A model generated the notes under the pieces. That model was given only the letters and a program-made list of their open reading frames with translations, ran no database searches and was not told the origin of the DNA. A stretch of 64,000 nt of DNA from Leisingera sp. ANG-Vp (lineage in GTDB: Bacteria > Pseudomonadota > Alphaproteobacteria > Rhodobacterales > Rhodobacteraceae). The stretch is from assembly GCF_000813725.1 (NCBI RefSeq), contig NZ_JWLD01000016.1:62001-126000 (forward strand). The letters are read 5' to 3'. Shown one piece after another: positions 23,921 to 33,949 of this stretch. Made by a program: the position numbers and the translations under genes. How positions within the stretch are numbered: position 1 is the first letter of the stretch; every line of letters starts with the position of its first letter.

Positions 23921-24964
23921 ATGACCCAGACGCTGACCATCCCCCGCCCTGACGACTGGCATCTGCATCTGCGCGACGGCGCCATGCTGCAGGCCGTGCT
24001 GCCCGAAACTGCCCGCCATTTCGGCCGCGCCATCATCATGCCGAACCTGGTGCCTCCGGTGGTGCGCGGCGATCAGGCTGCAGCCTACCGCGACCGCATC
24101 CTGGCAGCACTGCCCGAAGGCATGGCGTTTGAGCCGCTGATGACGCTCTACCTGACCGAGGACACCGATCCGGAAGACGTCGCCGCAGCCCATGCCAGCG
24201 GCCTGGTCAAGGCCGTGAAACTCTATCCGGCGGGTGCGACCACAAACTCGGCCTCGGGGGTGACCAACTTCGATAATGTCCGGCCCGTGCTGGAGAGGAT
24301 GGCTGAGATCGGCCTGCCGCTCTGCACCCATGGCGAAGTCACCGACAATCACATCGACATCTTCGACCGCGAAGCCGTGTTCATCGACCGGGTGCTGGAC
24401 CCGATCCGCAAAGCGACCCCAGGCCTGCGGGTGGTGATGGAGCATATCACCACCAGGAACGCTGCGGACTACGTGGCCAGCCAGGACACGGATCTGGGCG
24501 CGACCATCACCACGCACCACCTGATCATCAACCGCAACCACATCCTGGCCGGCGGCATCAAGCCGCATTACTACTGCCTGCCGGTGGCCAAGCGCGAAGA
24601 GCACCGCCTTGCCTTGCGCGCCGCAGCGGTATCCGGCGACAAGCGCTATTTCCTCGGCACCGACTCGGCGCCGCACACCGACCCGAACAAGCTCAGCGAA
24701 TGCGGCTGCGCCGGCTGTTTCACCGCCACCAACACCATGTCCCTGCTGGCGCATGTGTTCGAGGAGGAAGGCGCGCTGGACAAGCTGGCCGGCTTTGCCT
24801 CCGAAAACGGCCCGGCGTTCTATGGCCTGCCGGTCAGCAATGAGACGCTGACGCTGACCAAGTCGGAAGAAGCGGTTGAGTTCCCGAAAAAGATCGAAAC
24901 CGGCGATGGCCCGGTGACCGTGTTCGACCCGGGATTTGAGGTCTACTGGCACGCCGGCAGCTGA
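23921..24964 (+). CDS. pyrC: Dihydroorotase
   Basis: This cyclises carbamoyl-aspartate to dihydroorotate in pyrimidine synthesis. The 347-residue protein is the class II PyrC type. The metal ligands are WHLHLRDG (His14, His16), the carboxylated Lys in [24 protein letters not shown] and FLGTDSAPH. It ends at a clear terminator. In related genomes pyrC and pyrE commonly adjoin; here an RTX gene stands between them. Confidence 0.96.
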   Translation: MTQTLTIPRPDDWHLHLRDGAMLQAVLPETARHFGRAIIMPNLVPPVVRGDQAAAYRDRILAALPEGMAFEPLMTLYLTEDTDPEDVAAAHASGLVKAVKLYPAGATTNSASGVTNFDNVRPVLERMAEIGLPLCTHGEVTDNHIDIFDREAVFIDRVLDPIRKATPGLRVVMEHITTRNAADYVASQDTDLGATITTHHLIINRNHILAGGIKPHYYCLPVAKREEHRLALRAAAVSGDKRYFLGTDSAPHTDPNKLSECGCAGCFTATNTMSLLAHVFEEEGALDKLAGFASENGPAFYGLPVSNETLTLTKSEEAVEFPKKIETGDGPVTVFDPGFEVYWHAGS

Positions 24965-24992
24965 ATCGACCCTCTCACTTCCGCTATCAATT

Positions 24993-25024
24993 AAAAGGCT
25001 TGCGCTCAGGGGCGAGCCTTTTTT
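24993..25024 (+). terminator. Rho-independent terminator of pyrC
   Basis: AAAAGGCTTGC (24993-25003) pairs with GCGAGCCTTTT (25012-25022) with one G-U pair, and the T run extends to 25024. Confidence 0.85.
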
Positions 25025-25300
25025 CCTGTTCAAGCCTCTACTACTGCTGCTCGCCAATCGACATGAAGAGCGCGGACGGGCGCAAGCACCCAAGACCTGG
25101 GCCTGCGTCATTACATGAAACGGGAATGGCTATTCGGCTTTGAACAGTCCCGCTCTCCACTCTGAGACCCAGCGGCAGGCCTCATGCCGAGGCCCATTGT
25201 GTAAAGGTGGGAAGAGGCAGGAAGTTGACACTTGAAAGATGAAACTTTCAAACTTACGATCCACTCTAAATTGAACAATTTTCTATTAGAGCAGAGAGTT
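25025..25300. other. AT-richer upstream region of the RTX gene
   Basis: These 276 bases carry no convincing gene. They are visibly less GC-rich than the flanks and contain TTGACA (25225-25230) and an inverted repeat at 25232-25251. The RTX promoter should be here. Confidence 0.45.
25232..25251. promoter_or_regulatory. Inverted repeat upstream of the RTX gene
   Basis: TTGAAAG (25232-25238) and CTTTCAA (25245-25251) are exact reverse complements around ATGAAA. The repeat starts two bases after a TTGACA hexamer. It could be an operator or an RNA stem, depending on the transcription start. Confidence 0.35.
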
Positions 25301-27085
25301 ATGACAACTTATACGCTTACAGGTTTTCTAACCGAAGTGCGTCTTGGTCTCAACGATTATCCTGATTTCAGCGACCAGAGTGTACCCGTTCCAACAGCAC
25401 CGTTTTCGCGCACATCCGAGCTGCGGCTAAGCGTTCCGGAAGGGGCAGGTTTCTCGTTCACTCCTACCGAAATCGGCACGAACAGCAATGTGTTCACACC
25501 CGGCGATCAATTGTTTGGCCTCACCAGGACCCACACAGTTGGGCCTGGCGGGCTCATACCCGAGGCGATAGACATTGGATACACCTTGTCGGAAATTACG
25601 TGGAGCGGCGGTAAAACCGTCATTCTGACCATCCACAGCTTTGGGTACGAAAGCGTCTACGCGTTGAGCGGCAGCCCCCTCCCCGAGATCACCAGCAGAA
25701 GCGATTATGACGCATTTAACGAGTCAATCACCAACCGGTCGCCGGTGACCGGATCACTAGAGCCGAATCAGAGTCTTGACTGGGACCTGGACACCGTCAG
25801 CCGCACAGAAAACGACAGTTTTGCGGGAACATTTGGCAGCGATCTCCTGAATGGCGGACTGGGGGACGACAGCATCAATGGCATCGCAGGAGACGATGAA
25901 CTAAACGGCAATCTCGGCAATGACGTGCTGATCGGCGGGATCGGGTCCGATACAGTGCAGGGCGGCAACGGCGACGACGAAGTGAAAGGCGGCAGTGGCG
26001 CCGACGAGGTGCGCGGCGGCAATGGCCGCGACCAGGTCTACGGCGGTTCCGGCCAGGACCTGGGGTATGGCGGCAACGGCCGGGACACGATGCACGGCGG
26101 CCACGGCACCGACACGCTGCTGGGGGGCAACCAAGCCGATGTCCTGTACGGAAATGCGGACTCGGACAGCTTGCTGGGCGGGCAAGGCAATGACACGCTG
26201 CAGGGCAGCAACGGCCGGGACAGCGTCCACGGCGGTGCTGGCGACGATGAGGTCCGCGGCGGCAATGGGAACGACTATGTGACCGGCGGGGACCAAAACG
26301 ACCTGGTGTTTGGCGGCAACGGCCGCGACACCCTGGACGGCGGCAGCGGCAACGATACGCTGCTGGGCGGCGACGGGCGCGATGATCTCAATGGCGGCAT
26401 AGGTAATGACCAGCTGAACGGCGGTTCAGGCAACGACGTGTTGCGTGGTGGAGCCTTCAATCAGGAACGCTTCCTGCCGCCCCTTTCCTACATGATTGCC
26501 GCACCAACCCATGACATGGTTCTGGAAGACACCGGCAATGATACCCTTGATGGCGGGCAAGGGCGGGACACGCTGGATGGCGGGCTTGGCGATGACCTGC
26601 TGACAGGCGGAGCTGGCGATGACTGGTTTGTGTTCTGGGATGGGTTCGGGAGTTTTGGCAACGACACGATCACCGACTTCGACGCCGCAAGCAGCGGTGA
26701 GGTGATCGACCTCAGCACCGTGTCCAGCATCACTGACATGGCTGATCTGCTTGAAAACCACATCCGGCAAGAAGGCGAAGACGTTCTGATCGAGGATGCG
26801 CATGGAAGCACCATCACGCTTTTGAACGTGAACCTTGCCGATCTGGACGAAACGGACTTCAATTTTGACATCCCTATGCGGAACTTCTGCCCGGTTGGCG
26901 AAGACTGGTTTAAACCCACAGTGATCGGGCGGGAGGCAGATGCAAATGACACCGTGCCTTCAGAGGAAGATGAACAGGCGCACTGCGAGGATTACCCAGC
27001 GCCAAGGATGGACGATAATCTCGTGTTAACAGCATCGCGCCCGTGGGACCCCTGCCCCGGTATGGTCGACTGGGATCTCGCCTGA
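25301..27085 (+). CDS. RTX calcium-binding repeat protein, probably secreted
   Basis: The ATG at 25301 (GCAGAGAG upstream) gives 594 residues; an in-frame TTG at 25232 would add 23. Residues 1-165 are a non-repeat domain. About 25 glycine-rich nonapeptides of the GGxGxDxLx type follow (for example GGSGNDTLLGGDGRDDLNGG), interrupted by a 35-residue insert (AFNQERFLPPLSYMIAAPTH). The module FGNDTITDFDAASSGEVIDL resembles the C-terminal part of serralysin-like proteins. Such repeats fold on Ca2+ after type I secretion. The last 70 residues are unusual, with three Cys and several Trp. No enzyme domain or transporter genes are recognised nearby. Confidence 0.85.
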   Translation: MTTYTLTGFLTEVRLGLNDYPDFSDQSVPVPTAPFSRTSELRLSVPEGAGFSFTPTEIGTNSNVFTPGDQLFGLTRTHTVGPGGLIPEAIDIGYTLSEITWSGGKTVILTIHSFGYESVYALSGSPLPEITSRSDYDAFNESITNRSPVTGSLEPNQSLDWDLDTVSRTENDSFAGTFGSDLLNGGLGDDSINGIAGDDELNGNLGNDVLIGGIGSDTVQGGNGDDEVKGGSGADEVRGGNGRDQVYGGSGQDLGYGGNGRDTMHGGHGTDTLLGGNQADVLYGNADSDSLLGGQGNDTLQGSNGRDSVHGGAGDDEVRGGNGNDYVTGGDQNDLVFGGNGRDTLDGGSGNDTLLGGDGRDDLNGGIGNDQLNGGSGNDVLRGGAFNQERFLPPLSYMIAAPTHDMVLEDTGNDTLDGGQGRDTLDGGLGDDLLTGGAGDDWFVFWDGFGSFGNDTITDFDAASSGEVIDLSTVSSITDMADLLENHIRQEGEDVLIEDAHGSTITLLNVNLADLDETDFNFDIPMRNFCPVGEDWFKPTVIGREADANDTVPSEEDEQAHCEDYPAPRMDDNLVLTASRPWDPCPGMVDWDLA

Positions 27086-27190
27086 TCTTGAACAGCCGGG
27101 GCAGCATTTGCGCGCTGCCCCGGCTGGGGCTTCAAACCGGCAGCATTCCGGTTTATGGACTGCAAAACCGCTGCCGCAAAGGATGCCCGC

Positions 27191-27871
27191 ATGATCCCCT
27201 CTTCCTATCCGTCCAAAGAAGAAATCGCCCGCCTTTCGGCCAGGATGCTGCTGGAAATCGGCGCGGTGAATTTCAATACCGATGAACCCTACACGCTGGC
27301 CTCCGGTCTCCCCTCGCCCAGCTACATCGACTGCCGCAAGCTGATCTCCTTCCCGCGCATCCGCACCACGCTGATGGATTTCCTGACGGTGACCGTGATG
27401 CGCAACGCGGGGTTTGAGGCGTTTGACAACATCGCTGGCGGCGAAACCGCGGGCATCCCTTTCGGCGCGCTGGTGGCTGAGCGCATGGCGCTGCCGATGA
27501 CCTATGTGCGCAAGAAACCCAAGGGCTACGGCCGCAATGCCCGCATCGAAGGGGTGATGACCGAGGATCAGCGCGTGCTGCTGGTGGAAGACATGACCAC
27601 CGACGGCGGCTCGAAACTGTCTTTCGTGGATGCGATCCGCGAAACCGGCGCATCCTGCGGCCATACCGCGGTGATCTTCTACTACGACATCTTCCCCGAA
27701 ACCACCAAACGCCTGGGCGACCACGGGGTCGAGCTGCATTACCTGTGCACATGGTGGGATGTTCTGGCGGAAGCCAAAGCACAGAAAAGCTTCAGCGAAG
27801 AGACCCTGGCCGAGGTGGAAAAATTCCTGAAAGATCCGCGGGCTTGGCAGGACGCGCATAAATCCGCCTAA
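27191..27871 (+). CDS. pyrE: Orotate phosphoribosyltransferase
   Basis: This converts orotate and PRPP to OMP in pyrimidine synthesis. The 226-residue protein has the orotate-side loop [20 protein letters not shown], the catalytic loop [19 protein letters not shown], and the PRPP motif [14 protein letters not shown]. The ATG at 27191 was chosen over an upstream in-frame ATG by family length. It is 226 bases after pyrC if the RTX gene and its flanks are removed. Confidence 0.95.
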   Translation: MIPSSYPSKEEIARLSARMLLEIGAVNFNTDEPYTLASGLPSPSYIDCRKLISFPRIRTTLMDFLTVTVMRNAGFEAFDNIAGGETAGIPFGALVAERMALPMTYVRKKPKGYGRNARIEGVMTEDQRVLLVEDMTTDGGSKLSFVDAIRETGASCGHTAVIFYYDIFPETTKRLGDHGVELHYLCTWWDVLAEAKAQKSFSEETLAEVEKFLKDPRAWQDAHKSA

Positions 27872-27891
27872 CGCAAGGTCAAGCGTTACAG

Positions 27892-27914
27892 GACGGGCTG
27901 TGGAAAAGCCCGTC
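27892..27914 (+). terminator. Hairpin after pyrE
   Basis: GACGGGCT (27892-27899) and AGCCCGTC (27907-27914) form an 8-bp stem with a seven-base loop. The T tract is poor, so termination efficiency is uncertain. Confidence 0.45.
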
Positions 27915-28126
27915 TCGAATCGCATCCCTTTGCAGGCCGCAAGCAGATCTGGGGGTCTTCCCAGAACGACCCGCATCATATAGCCTGCATAGGACAGGTT
28001 TGCTGGCCTTTTACGGTAAACAGCCCACAGCCCCTGCGCGGATATCCACAGGGAATCCACAGAGATTCCCAGATAGGAGAATGTCCGCCCGCACCGTATA
28101 AGGCTGGCCTAACGACGAGAGCAGTG

Positions 28127-29647
28127 ATGAACGAGATTACCCCTTTCGACGGCGATATGCCTCCGCCGGCCCCGATGCCTGAGCCTGCCCCGGCAGAACA
28201 GGCCATGCCGGACAACGAGCTGCCGCATTCGGTCGAGGCGGAACAGCAGCTGCTGGGTGCGATCCTGACCAACAACGAGGTCTACGACAAGATCGCGCTA
28301 ATCATCGACTCGTCGCATTTTTACGATCCGGTGCATGCCCGGATCTATGAAGTGGCCGCAGCGCGCATTTCCAAGAACGCGCTGGCCTCTCCGGTGACGC
28401 TGAAGGCGTTTCTGGAAGACCACGAAGGGCTGAAGGAACTGGGCGGGCCGGCCTATCTGGCCAAGCTGGCGGGTGCGTCCATTTCGGCCTTTGCTGTGCG
28501 CGACTACGCACAGATGATCTATGACCTGGCGATCCGGCGCGAGCTGATTGCCCTGGGCCAGAGCATTGCAGACAAGGCGCGCCGCGTGGACGTGGCGTCG
28601 GAACCAAAAGAGCAGATCGTTGAGGCGGAGCAGTCGCTTTATCAGCTGGCAGAGCAGGGCCAGACGGAAAGCGGTTTCAAATCGTTCCTCAAGGCCGTCA
28701 CAGAAGCGGTCAACGTCACTAACGAGGCTTACCAGCGGGGCGGCGGCATGGCCGGCATCTCGACGGGCCTGGTGGATCTCGACAAGCAACTTGGCGGCCT
28801 GCATCCCTCGGACCTCCTCATCCTCGCGGGCCGCCCCTCTATGGGGAAAACCTCGCTGGCGACCAACATCGCCTTCAACGTTGCCAAGGCTTACAAGCGC
28901 GGGGTGAAACCCGATGGCAGCGAAGGCGCCGTGGACGGCGGCGTGGTGGGGTTCTTCTCACTCGAAATGAGCGCCGAGCAGCTGGCGGGCCGTATTCTGG
29001 CCGAAGCTTCCGAGATTTCCTCGCATAAGATCCGCCAGGGCGACATGACCGAGGGCGAATTCCGCCGCTTTGTGCAGGCGGCCAAGGATCTGGAAAGCTG
29101 CCCGCTGTTCATCGACGACACCCCGGCCATTCCGATCTCTCAGCTGGCCGCACGTGCCCGCCGCCTGAAGCGGACCCACGGGCTGGATCTGCTGGTGGTC
29201 GACTACCTGCAGCTTTGCCGCGGCATGTCGGACAACCGGGTGAACGAAATCGCCGAAATCTCGATGGGGATGAAGGCGGTTGCCAAGGAATTGAACATCC
29301 CGGTGATTGCGCTGTCGCAGCTGTCGCGCCAGGTGGAAAGCCGCGACGATAAACGGCCGCAGCTGTCTGACCTCAGGGAATCGGGCTCGATCGAACAGGA
29401 CGCCGACGTGGTGATGTTCGTGTTCCGCGAGGAATACTATAAGGAACGGGAAAAGCCCGGCGATCACGAGCTGGAGAAAATGGAAGAGTGGAAAGAGGCG
29501 ATGGAGCGCCTGCACGCCAAGGCCGAAGTGATCGTCGGCAAGCAGCGTCACGGCCCCATTGGCACGGTGGAGCTGTCGTTCGAGGCCCAGTTCACCCGCT
29601 TCGGCAACCTCGCCAAATCCTGGCAGCAGGAGCCTGAGGGATACTGA
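28127..29647 (+). CDS. dnaB: Replicative DNA helicase
   Basis: The hexameric helicase that unwinds DNA at the replication fork; 506 residues. A Pro-rich leader of about 25 residues precedes the N-terminal domain (LPHSVEAEQQLLGAILTNNE). The RecA-like domain has Walker A GRPSMGKTSLATNIAF, Walker B LLVVDYLQL and ALSQLSRQVESRDDKRPQL. No intein is present. The ATG at 28127 directly follows an in-frame GTG. Two DnaA-box-like ATCCACAG sequences lie 70-90 bases upstream. Confidence 0.96.
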   Translation: MNEITPFDGDMPPPAPMPEPAPAEQAMPDNELPHSVEAEQQLLGAILTNNEVYDKIALIIDSSHFYDPVHARIYEVAAARISKNALASPVTLKAFLEDHEGLKELGGPAYLAKLAGASISAFAVRDYAQMIYDLAIRRELIALGQSIADKARRVDVASEPKEQIVEAEQSLYQLAEQGQTESGFKSFLKAVTEAVNVTNEAYQRGGGMAGISTGLVDLDKQLGGLHPSDLLILAGRPSMGKTSLATNIAFNVAKAYKRGVKPDGSEGAVDGGVVGFFSLEMSAEQLAGRILAEASEISSHKIRQGDMTEGEFRRFVQAAKDLESCPLFIDDTPAIPISQLAARARRLKRTHGLDLLVVDYLQLCRGMSDNRVNEIAEISMGMKAVAKELNIPVIALSQLSRQVESRDDKRPQLSDLRESGSIEQDADVVMFVFREEYYKEREKPGDHELEKMEEWKEAMERLHAKAEVIVGKQRHGPIGTVELSFEAQFTRFGNLAKSWQQEPEGY

Positions 29648-29651
29648 CATC

Positions 29652-29680
29652 AAGGCCGGCACTGACCGGCCTTTTTCTTT
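29652..29680 (+). terminator. Rho-independent terminator of dnaB
   Basis: AAGGCCGG (29652-29659) and CCGGCCTT (29666-29673) form a perfect 8-bp stem with loop CACTGA, followed by TTTCTTTT. Confidence 0.88.
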
Positions 29681-29877
29681 TCCGGGTCCTGACAGCCCGC
29701 GTTCTCTTGACAGAATCCCAGGAACCGCGCCTTCTGTCAGCATGGGTTTGCAGGTTTCATATGCCGGCCGCCGGGTTATTCTGGAGCGGCACTACGGCCA
29801 CCGCCGGAAACGCTTTGCGGGGTAGCGAGGGGTGAGTTCACCCCTTTCTTCAACCTCAGCAAGCGAAAGACACTCCT

Positions 29878-30831
29878 TTGTCAGATTTCACTGAAATCCC
29901 GGTCATTGAGCTGGGCGGGCGCAGCGATGCAGAGCTGGCCCATGACTTCCGTGCAGCCTATGGCTCCACCGGCTTTGGCTACATCAGCAGCCACGGCATA
30001 CCCCAGCCGCTGATTGATGCGGTCTTTGAGGCCGCCCGGCGCTTCCATGCGCTTCCAATGGCAGACAAGATGGCGGTGGCCGTCAACAAAACCCATCGCG
30101 GCTATATTCCGATCAACACCTCCACCGATGTGAATTCAACGCTGGCTGAGGTGACAAAGCCCAACCAGTCCGCCAGCTTCATGATGATGCGCGAGGACGC
30201 GGCCGCCGATCCCGCCGTCTACCTGAGCGGCCCCAACCAATGGCCCGTGCTGGAAGGATTCCGCGAAACACTTGAGGACTATGCAGAGGCGATGTGCACC
30301 CTGGGCCGCCGGCTCATGAGAATTGCGCTGCTGGCCGCGGAGGTGAGCGATCAGAGCATTCTGGCGGCGTTTGACACGCCCACCATCTGGCTGCGGCTCT
30401 TGCACTACCCGCCGCAGCCGGAGCGCAGCCCGGAAGACCTCTATGGCTCGGCGCCGCATACGGATTTCGGCTGCCTGACGCTGCTGGCGCAGGATCAGGT
30501 CGGCGGGCTGCAGGTGCGCACCCCTGCGGGCAACTGGGTGGACGCGCCCTATAAGCCCGGCACCCTGGTGGTCAATGTCGGCGATATGCTGCACCGGCTC
30601 AGCAACGGGCGGCTGCTGTCGACACCGCACCGGGTGATCAACCGGTCGGGCCGCGAGCGGTTTTCGATTCCGTTCTTCTTCGACCCGCATGTGGACACAG
30701 TGATTGCCCCGCTGGCCGGAACAGGGGCGCCGCAGTTTGCCCCCGTCAGCTTTGCGGAATTCCTGCGGGGTGAGCTGGAAGCGGCCTACGAGGTGCATCA
30801 GCAAGCGGACGTTGCATCGAATCCCACTTGA
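29878..30831 (+). CDS. 2-oxoglutarate/Fe(II) oxygenase, isopenicillin N synthase family
   Basis: A 317-residue oxygenase with the family's N-terminal DIOX_N domain (IPVIELGGRSDAELAHDFRA). The C-terminal jelly-roll has the Fe ligands His and Asp in APHTDFGCLTLLAQD, the distal His in STPHRVINRSGRERFSIPFF, and the co-substrate-binding R-x-S within RERFSIPF. It begins with TTG, which gives MSDFTEIPVIELGG; no upstream ATG fits as well. Family members hydroxylate or desaturate small molecules. The substrate is unknown. It precedes alr on the same strand after 30 bases. Confidence 0.88.
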   Translation: MSDFTEIPVIELGGRSDAELAHDFRAAYGSTGFGYISSHGIPQPLIDAVFEAARRFHALPMADKMAVAVNKTHRGYIPINTSTDVNSTLAEVTKPNQSASFMMMREDAAADPAVYLSGPNQWPVLEGFRETLEDYAEAMCTLGRRLMRIALLAAEVSDQSILAAFDTPTIWLRLLHYPPQPERSPEDLYGSAPHTDFGCLTLLAQDQVGGLQVRTPAGNWVDAPYKPGTLVVNVGDMLHRLSNGRLLSTPHRVINRSGRERFSIPFFFDPHVDTVIAPLAGTGAPQFAPVSFAEFLRGELEAAYEVHQQADVASNPT

Positions 30832-30861
30832 CCCCTGCGGCGCGCATGTCATGAACGGGGC

Positions 30862-31899
30862 ATGAGCACGGCAAAACTGACAATCAACCTGGATGCGCTG
30901 GTGACCAACTGGCGCAATCTGGATGCGCTGACCGGCTGCGAGACCGCAGCCGTGGTCAAGGCGAACGGGTATGGCCTGGATGCAGGCCGGGTGGGCAAGG
31001 CGCTGGCCAAAGCGGGCGCCCGCAATTTCTTTGTGGCTGCGGCCGAGGAAGGCGGCGCGCTGCGCCGCGCGCTGGGGCCCGGGCCCGGTATCTCGGTGTT
31101 TTCCGGCCACATGGAGGGCGACACCAAGCTGCTGAAAGACTTCCAGCTGACGCCGATGCTGAACTCTCTGGACCAGATGCTACGCCATTTCGAGAGCCTG
31201 CCGGGCCACCCGTTCGGGGTGCAGCTGGACAGCGGCATGAACCGTCTGGGCATGGAGCCCGCCGAATGGGCCGCGGTGCGCGAGATCGCCCTGGGGCAGA
31301 ACCCGGTGCTCTTGATGTCGCACCTGGCCTGCGCAGATGAGCCATCGCATGCGATGAACGCCCAGCAATTGCAGGCGTTTCGCGAGATGACCGACGGGCT
31401 GGACATTCCCCGCTCGCTGGCCGCCACCGGCGGCATGCTGCTGGGCAAGGAATATCATTTCGACCTTTGCCGCCCCGGCGTCGGCCTCTATGGCGGGCTG
31501 CCGTTCAAGGACGCTGTGCCCGTGGTGCATCTGGATCTGCCGGTCATTCAGACCCGCGACCTGGAACCGGGCGAAAGCGCCGGCTACGGCAACGCCTGGG
31601 TGGCCCAGCGCCCCAGCCGTATCGCCACCGTCGCCGCGGGTTACGCGGACGGCTTGCACCGGGCGATGGGCAACGGCGGCATCCAGGTCTTTGCAGGCCA
31701 GACCCCCTGCCCCATTGTCGGCCGCGTCTCGATGGATCTGATCACGGTCGATGTCACCGGTCTGGCCGAGGTGCCGGAGGCGCTCGCCATTCTCAACGAG
31801 CATCAGACCGTCGACATGCTGGCCGATGCGGCCGGCACCATCGGCTATGAGATCCTGACCTCCACCGGACACCGCTACGCACGGACGTATCAGGGATGA
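30862..31899 (+). CDS. alr: Alanine racemase
   Basis: A PLP enzyme supplying D-alanine for peptidoglycan; 345 residues. The PLP lysine is Lys33 in [16 protein letters not shown]. Other motifs are [30 protein letters not shown], and the second-subunit catalytic Tyr in [19 protein letters not shown]. Its stop overlaps the start of the next gene by four bases (ATGA), linking it to the MlaEF-type transporter genes. Confidence 0.95.
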   Translation: MSTAKLTINLDALVTNWRNLDALTGCETAAVVKANGYGLDAGRVGKALAKAGARNFFVAAAEEGGALRRALGPGPGISVFSGHMEGDTKLLKDFQLTPMLNSLDQMLRHFESLPGHPFGVQLDSGMNRLGMEPAEWAAVREIALGQNPVLLMSHLACADEPSHAMNAQQLQAFREMTDGLDIPRSLAATGGMLLGKEYHFDLCRPGVGLYGGLPFKDAVPVVHLDLPVIQTRDLEPGESAGYGNAWVAQRPSRIATVAAGYADGLHRAMGNGGIQVFAGQTPCPIVGRVSMDLITVDVTGLAEVPEALAILNEHQTVDMLADAAGTIGYEILTSTGHRYARTYQG

Positions 31900-32678
31900 A
31901 CCCGATTACCCTCCTGGCCCGGCTGGGCCGTACCGCGCTGGCCGGGATGGCCGCGGTCGGGCGCGCGGCGCTGTTTGCGCTTGGCGCCTTCAGCCATATG
32001 CTGCGCCCGCCCTATTACCCGCGCGAGTTCTTCCAGGCATTGCTGAACATCGGCTGGCTGTCGCTGCCGGTGGTGGGCCTGACCGCGATTTTCACCGGCG
32101 GCGCCCTGGCGCTGCAGATCTACGCCGGCGGCGCCCGTTTCAACGCCGAAGCCGTGGTGCCGCAGATTGTCGCCATCGGCATGGTGCGCGAGCTTGGCCC
32201 GGTGCTGGTCGGCCTGATGATTGCCGCCCGCGTGACCTCCTCCATCGCCGCGGAGATCGCCACCATGAAGGTGACCGAGCAGATCGACGCGCTGGTCACC
32301 CTGTCTACCCATCCGATGAAATACCTGGTGGCGCCGCGGGTGCTGGCCGCCCTCGTCACCGTGCCGGTGCTGGTCGGCGTCGGCGATATCATCGGCATCA
32401 TGGGCGGCTACACCGTTGCGGTGCAGAACCTCGGCTTCAACGCCGCCGCCTATCTCAAGAACACCGTCGACTTCCTGGAGGCGCACGACATCATCTCGTC
32501 GCTGACCAAAGGCGCTGCCTTCGGCACTATTGCCGCCCTGATGGGCTGTTACTACGGCATGCAATCGGGCCGCGGCGCCCAGGGCGTGGGCCGCGCCACC
32601 AAAGGCTCGGTCGAATCCGCAGCCGTCCTGATCCTCGCCGCCAACTTCATTCTGACAGGGGTGTTTTTCTCGCTATGA
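31896..32678 (+). CDS. mlaE: MlaE-type ABC transporter permease
   Basis: A 260-residue permease of the MlaE family for phospholipid transport between inner and outer membranes. The typical sequence [20 protein letters not shown] is present, and it has about five hydrophobic helices. The ATPase gene follows with a four-base overlap. The MlaD substrate-binding partner is not next to them, so it must be encoded elsewhere or replaced. Confidence 0.92.
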   Translation: MNPITLLARLGRTALAGMAAVGRAALFALGAFSHMLRPPYYPREFFQALLNIGWLSLPVVGLTAIFTGGALALQIYAGGARFNAEAVVPQIVAIGMVRELGPVLVGLMIAARVTSSIAAEIATMKVTEQIDALVTLSTHPMKYLVAPRVLAALVTVPVLVGVGDIIGIMGGYTVAVQNLGFNAAAYLKNTVDFLEAHDIISSLTKGAAFGTIAALMGCYYGMQSGRGAQGVGRATKGSVESAAVLILAANFILTGVFFSL

Positions 32679-33421
32679 TCCGCATGGAGAACGTCCGCAA
32701 AGCCTTTGGCGACAATGCTGTGCTGAACGGCATGAGCCTGGAAATCCCCAAGGGCACCTCGATGGTGATCATCGGCGGCTCCGGCACCGGCAAGTCGGTG
32801 GCTTTGAAAAGCATCCTGGGCCTGATCCAGCCCGACAGCGGAGAGATCTATGTCGACGGCCGTCCGTCCGGCTCCGGCGACCGGGACAAGTTCCTGGCCC
32901 GTTTCGGCATGCTGTTCCAGGGCGCGGCGCTGTTTGACAGCTTGCCGGTCTGGCAGAACGTCGCCTTCCGCCTGCTGCGCGGCCATCTGAAGCGCCCGGC
33001 GGAGGAAGCCCGCGAAATCGCCATCGAGAAACTGCGCCGCGTCGGCCTGAAGGCCAATGTTGCCGACCGCTACCCCGCAGAGCTGTCGGGCGGCATGCAG
33101 AAGCGCGTCGGCCTCGCCCGCGCCATTGCCGCCGAGCCTGAGATCATCTTCTTCGACGAGCCCACCACCGGCCTCGACCCGATCATGTCCGGTGTGATCA
33201 ACGACCTGATCCGCGAGATCGTGGTGGAGATGGGCGCCACCGCGATGACCATCACCCACGACATGACCTCGGTCCGTGCCATTGCCGACAATGTGGCGAT
33301 GCTGCATGGCGGGGTGATCCAGTGGACTGGCCCGGTTTCTGAGATGGACCAGTCGGGCGATCCCTACATGGAGCAGTTCATCCACGGCCGCGCGGAGGGA
33401 CCGATCGAGGCGGTTAGGTAG
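32675..33421 (+). CDS. mlaF: MlaF-type ABC transporter ATP-binding protein
   Basis: A 248-residue ABC ATPase. Walker A is IIGGSGTGKSVALKSILGL, the signature is ELSGGMQKRVGLARA, Walker B is IIFFDEPTTGLDP, and the switch His is in TITHDMTSV. The extra LFQGAALFDSLPVWQNVAF Q-loop region is characteristic of MlaF. It pairs with the permease encoded immediately upstream. Confidence 0.93.
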   Translation: MIRMENVRKAFGDNAVLNGMSLEIPKGTSMVIIGGSGTGKSVALKSILGLIQPDSGEIYVDGRPSGSGDRDKFLARFGMLFQGAALFDSLPVWQNVAFRLLRGHLKRPAEEAREIAIEKLRRVGLKANVADRYPAELSGGMQKRVGLARAIAAEPEIIFFDEPTTGLDPIMSGVINDLIREIVVEMGATAMTITHDMTSVRAIADNVAMLHGGVIQWTGPVSEMDQSGDPYMEQFIHGRAEGPIEAVR

Positions 33422-33428
33422 ACTTGCC

Positions 33429-33827
33429 TCAGCCAGATAGATTTGAGTGCTGCGCCAGCGCCTTTTGCGCAGCGGTATTCACATCTTCCCTGACTTCCTC
33501 ATCAGTGGGATGTTCTGCTAAGCGCCGTACGGCCGGCTCGACAAGCACCCAGGTGTCGGGTTCAAGTTGAAGAACCAAACCTCTCAGCAACGCGTGCTTC
33601 CAAGTACTATCGTCACCGCCCAGAACTTCAATGAGAGCTGGTGCAACACCGCGTCCAAACGAGGAAAGCAGTTTCGTGACTGGTCCGGCAACCGGCCAGT
33701 TCTCATCCTGCGTCCACTCAAGAAGCTCTGAAATGGTTTCGCCGTCCGGCGGGGAGCCATGGTTCAAAGCACGCTCAACAGCCTGCACATTAAATTTGTT
33801 TTGAGGGGTCGGAAAGGAAGGCGTCAT
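33429..33827 (-). CDS. DUF5071 family protein
   Basis: The 132-residue protein has the pattern of DUF5071: LLEWTQDENWPVAGPVTKLL, then GVAPALIEVLGGDDSTWKHA. This looks like a short HEAT-like helical repeat domain. No function is known to me. It is convergent with mlaF, only eight bases from its stop. Its base composition is visibly less GC-rich than the flanking mla genes, so it may be a later arrival. The ATG at 33827 is preferred to an upstream in-frame start. Confidence 0.7.
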   Translation of the reverse strand: MTPSFPTPQNKFNVQAVERALNHGSPPDGETISELLEWTQDENWPVAGPVTKLLSSFGRGVAPALIEVLGGDDSTWKHALLRGLVLQLEPDTWVLVEPAVRRLAEHPTDEEVREDVNTAAQKALAQHSNLSG

Positions 33828-33949
33828 GCAATCGCAATACCAAGTTCCGCCTGCCACTGAAACATCCAAGTACACGGCTGGCAACCTTCACCGGTTCACC
33901 TTCCCCAAGTACTCCCGCCGGAGGCATCGAACGCGAGGCCGCCGCCTGA

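Noticed and set aside
25800-26650. Tandem DNA repeats resembling a CRISPR or minisatellite
   Set aside because: The period follows in-frame GGxGxDxLx nonapeptides, so it is coding RTX sequence.
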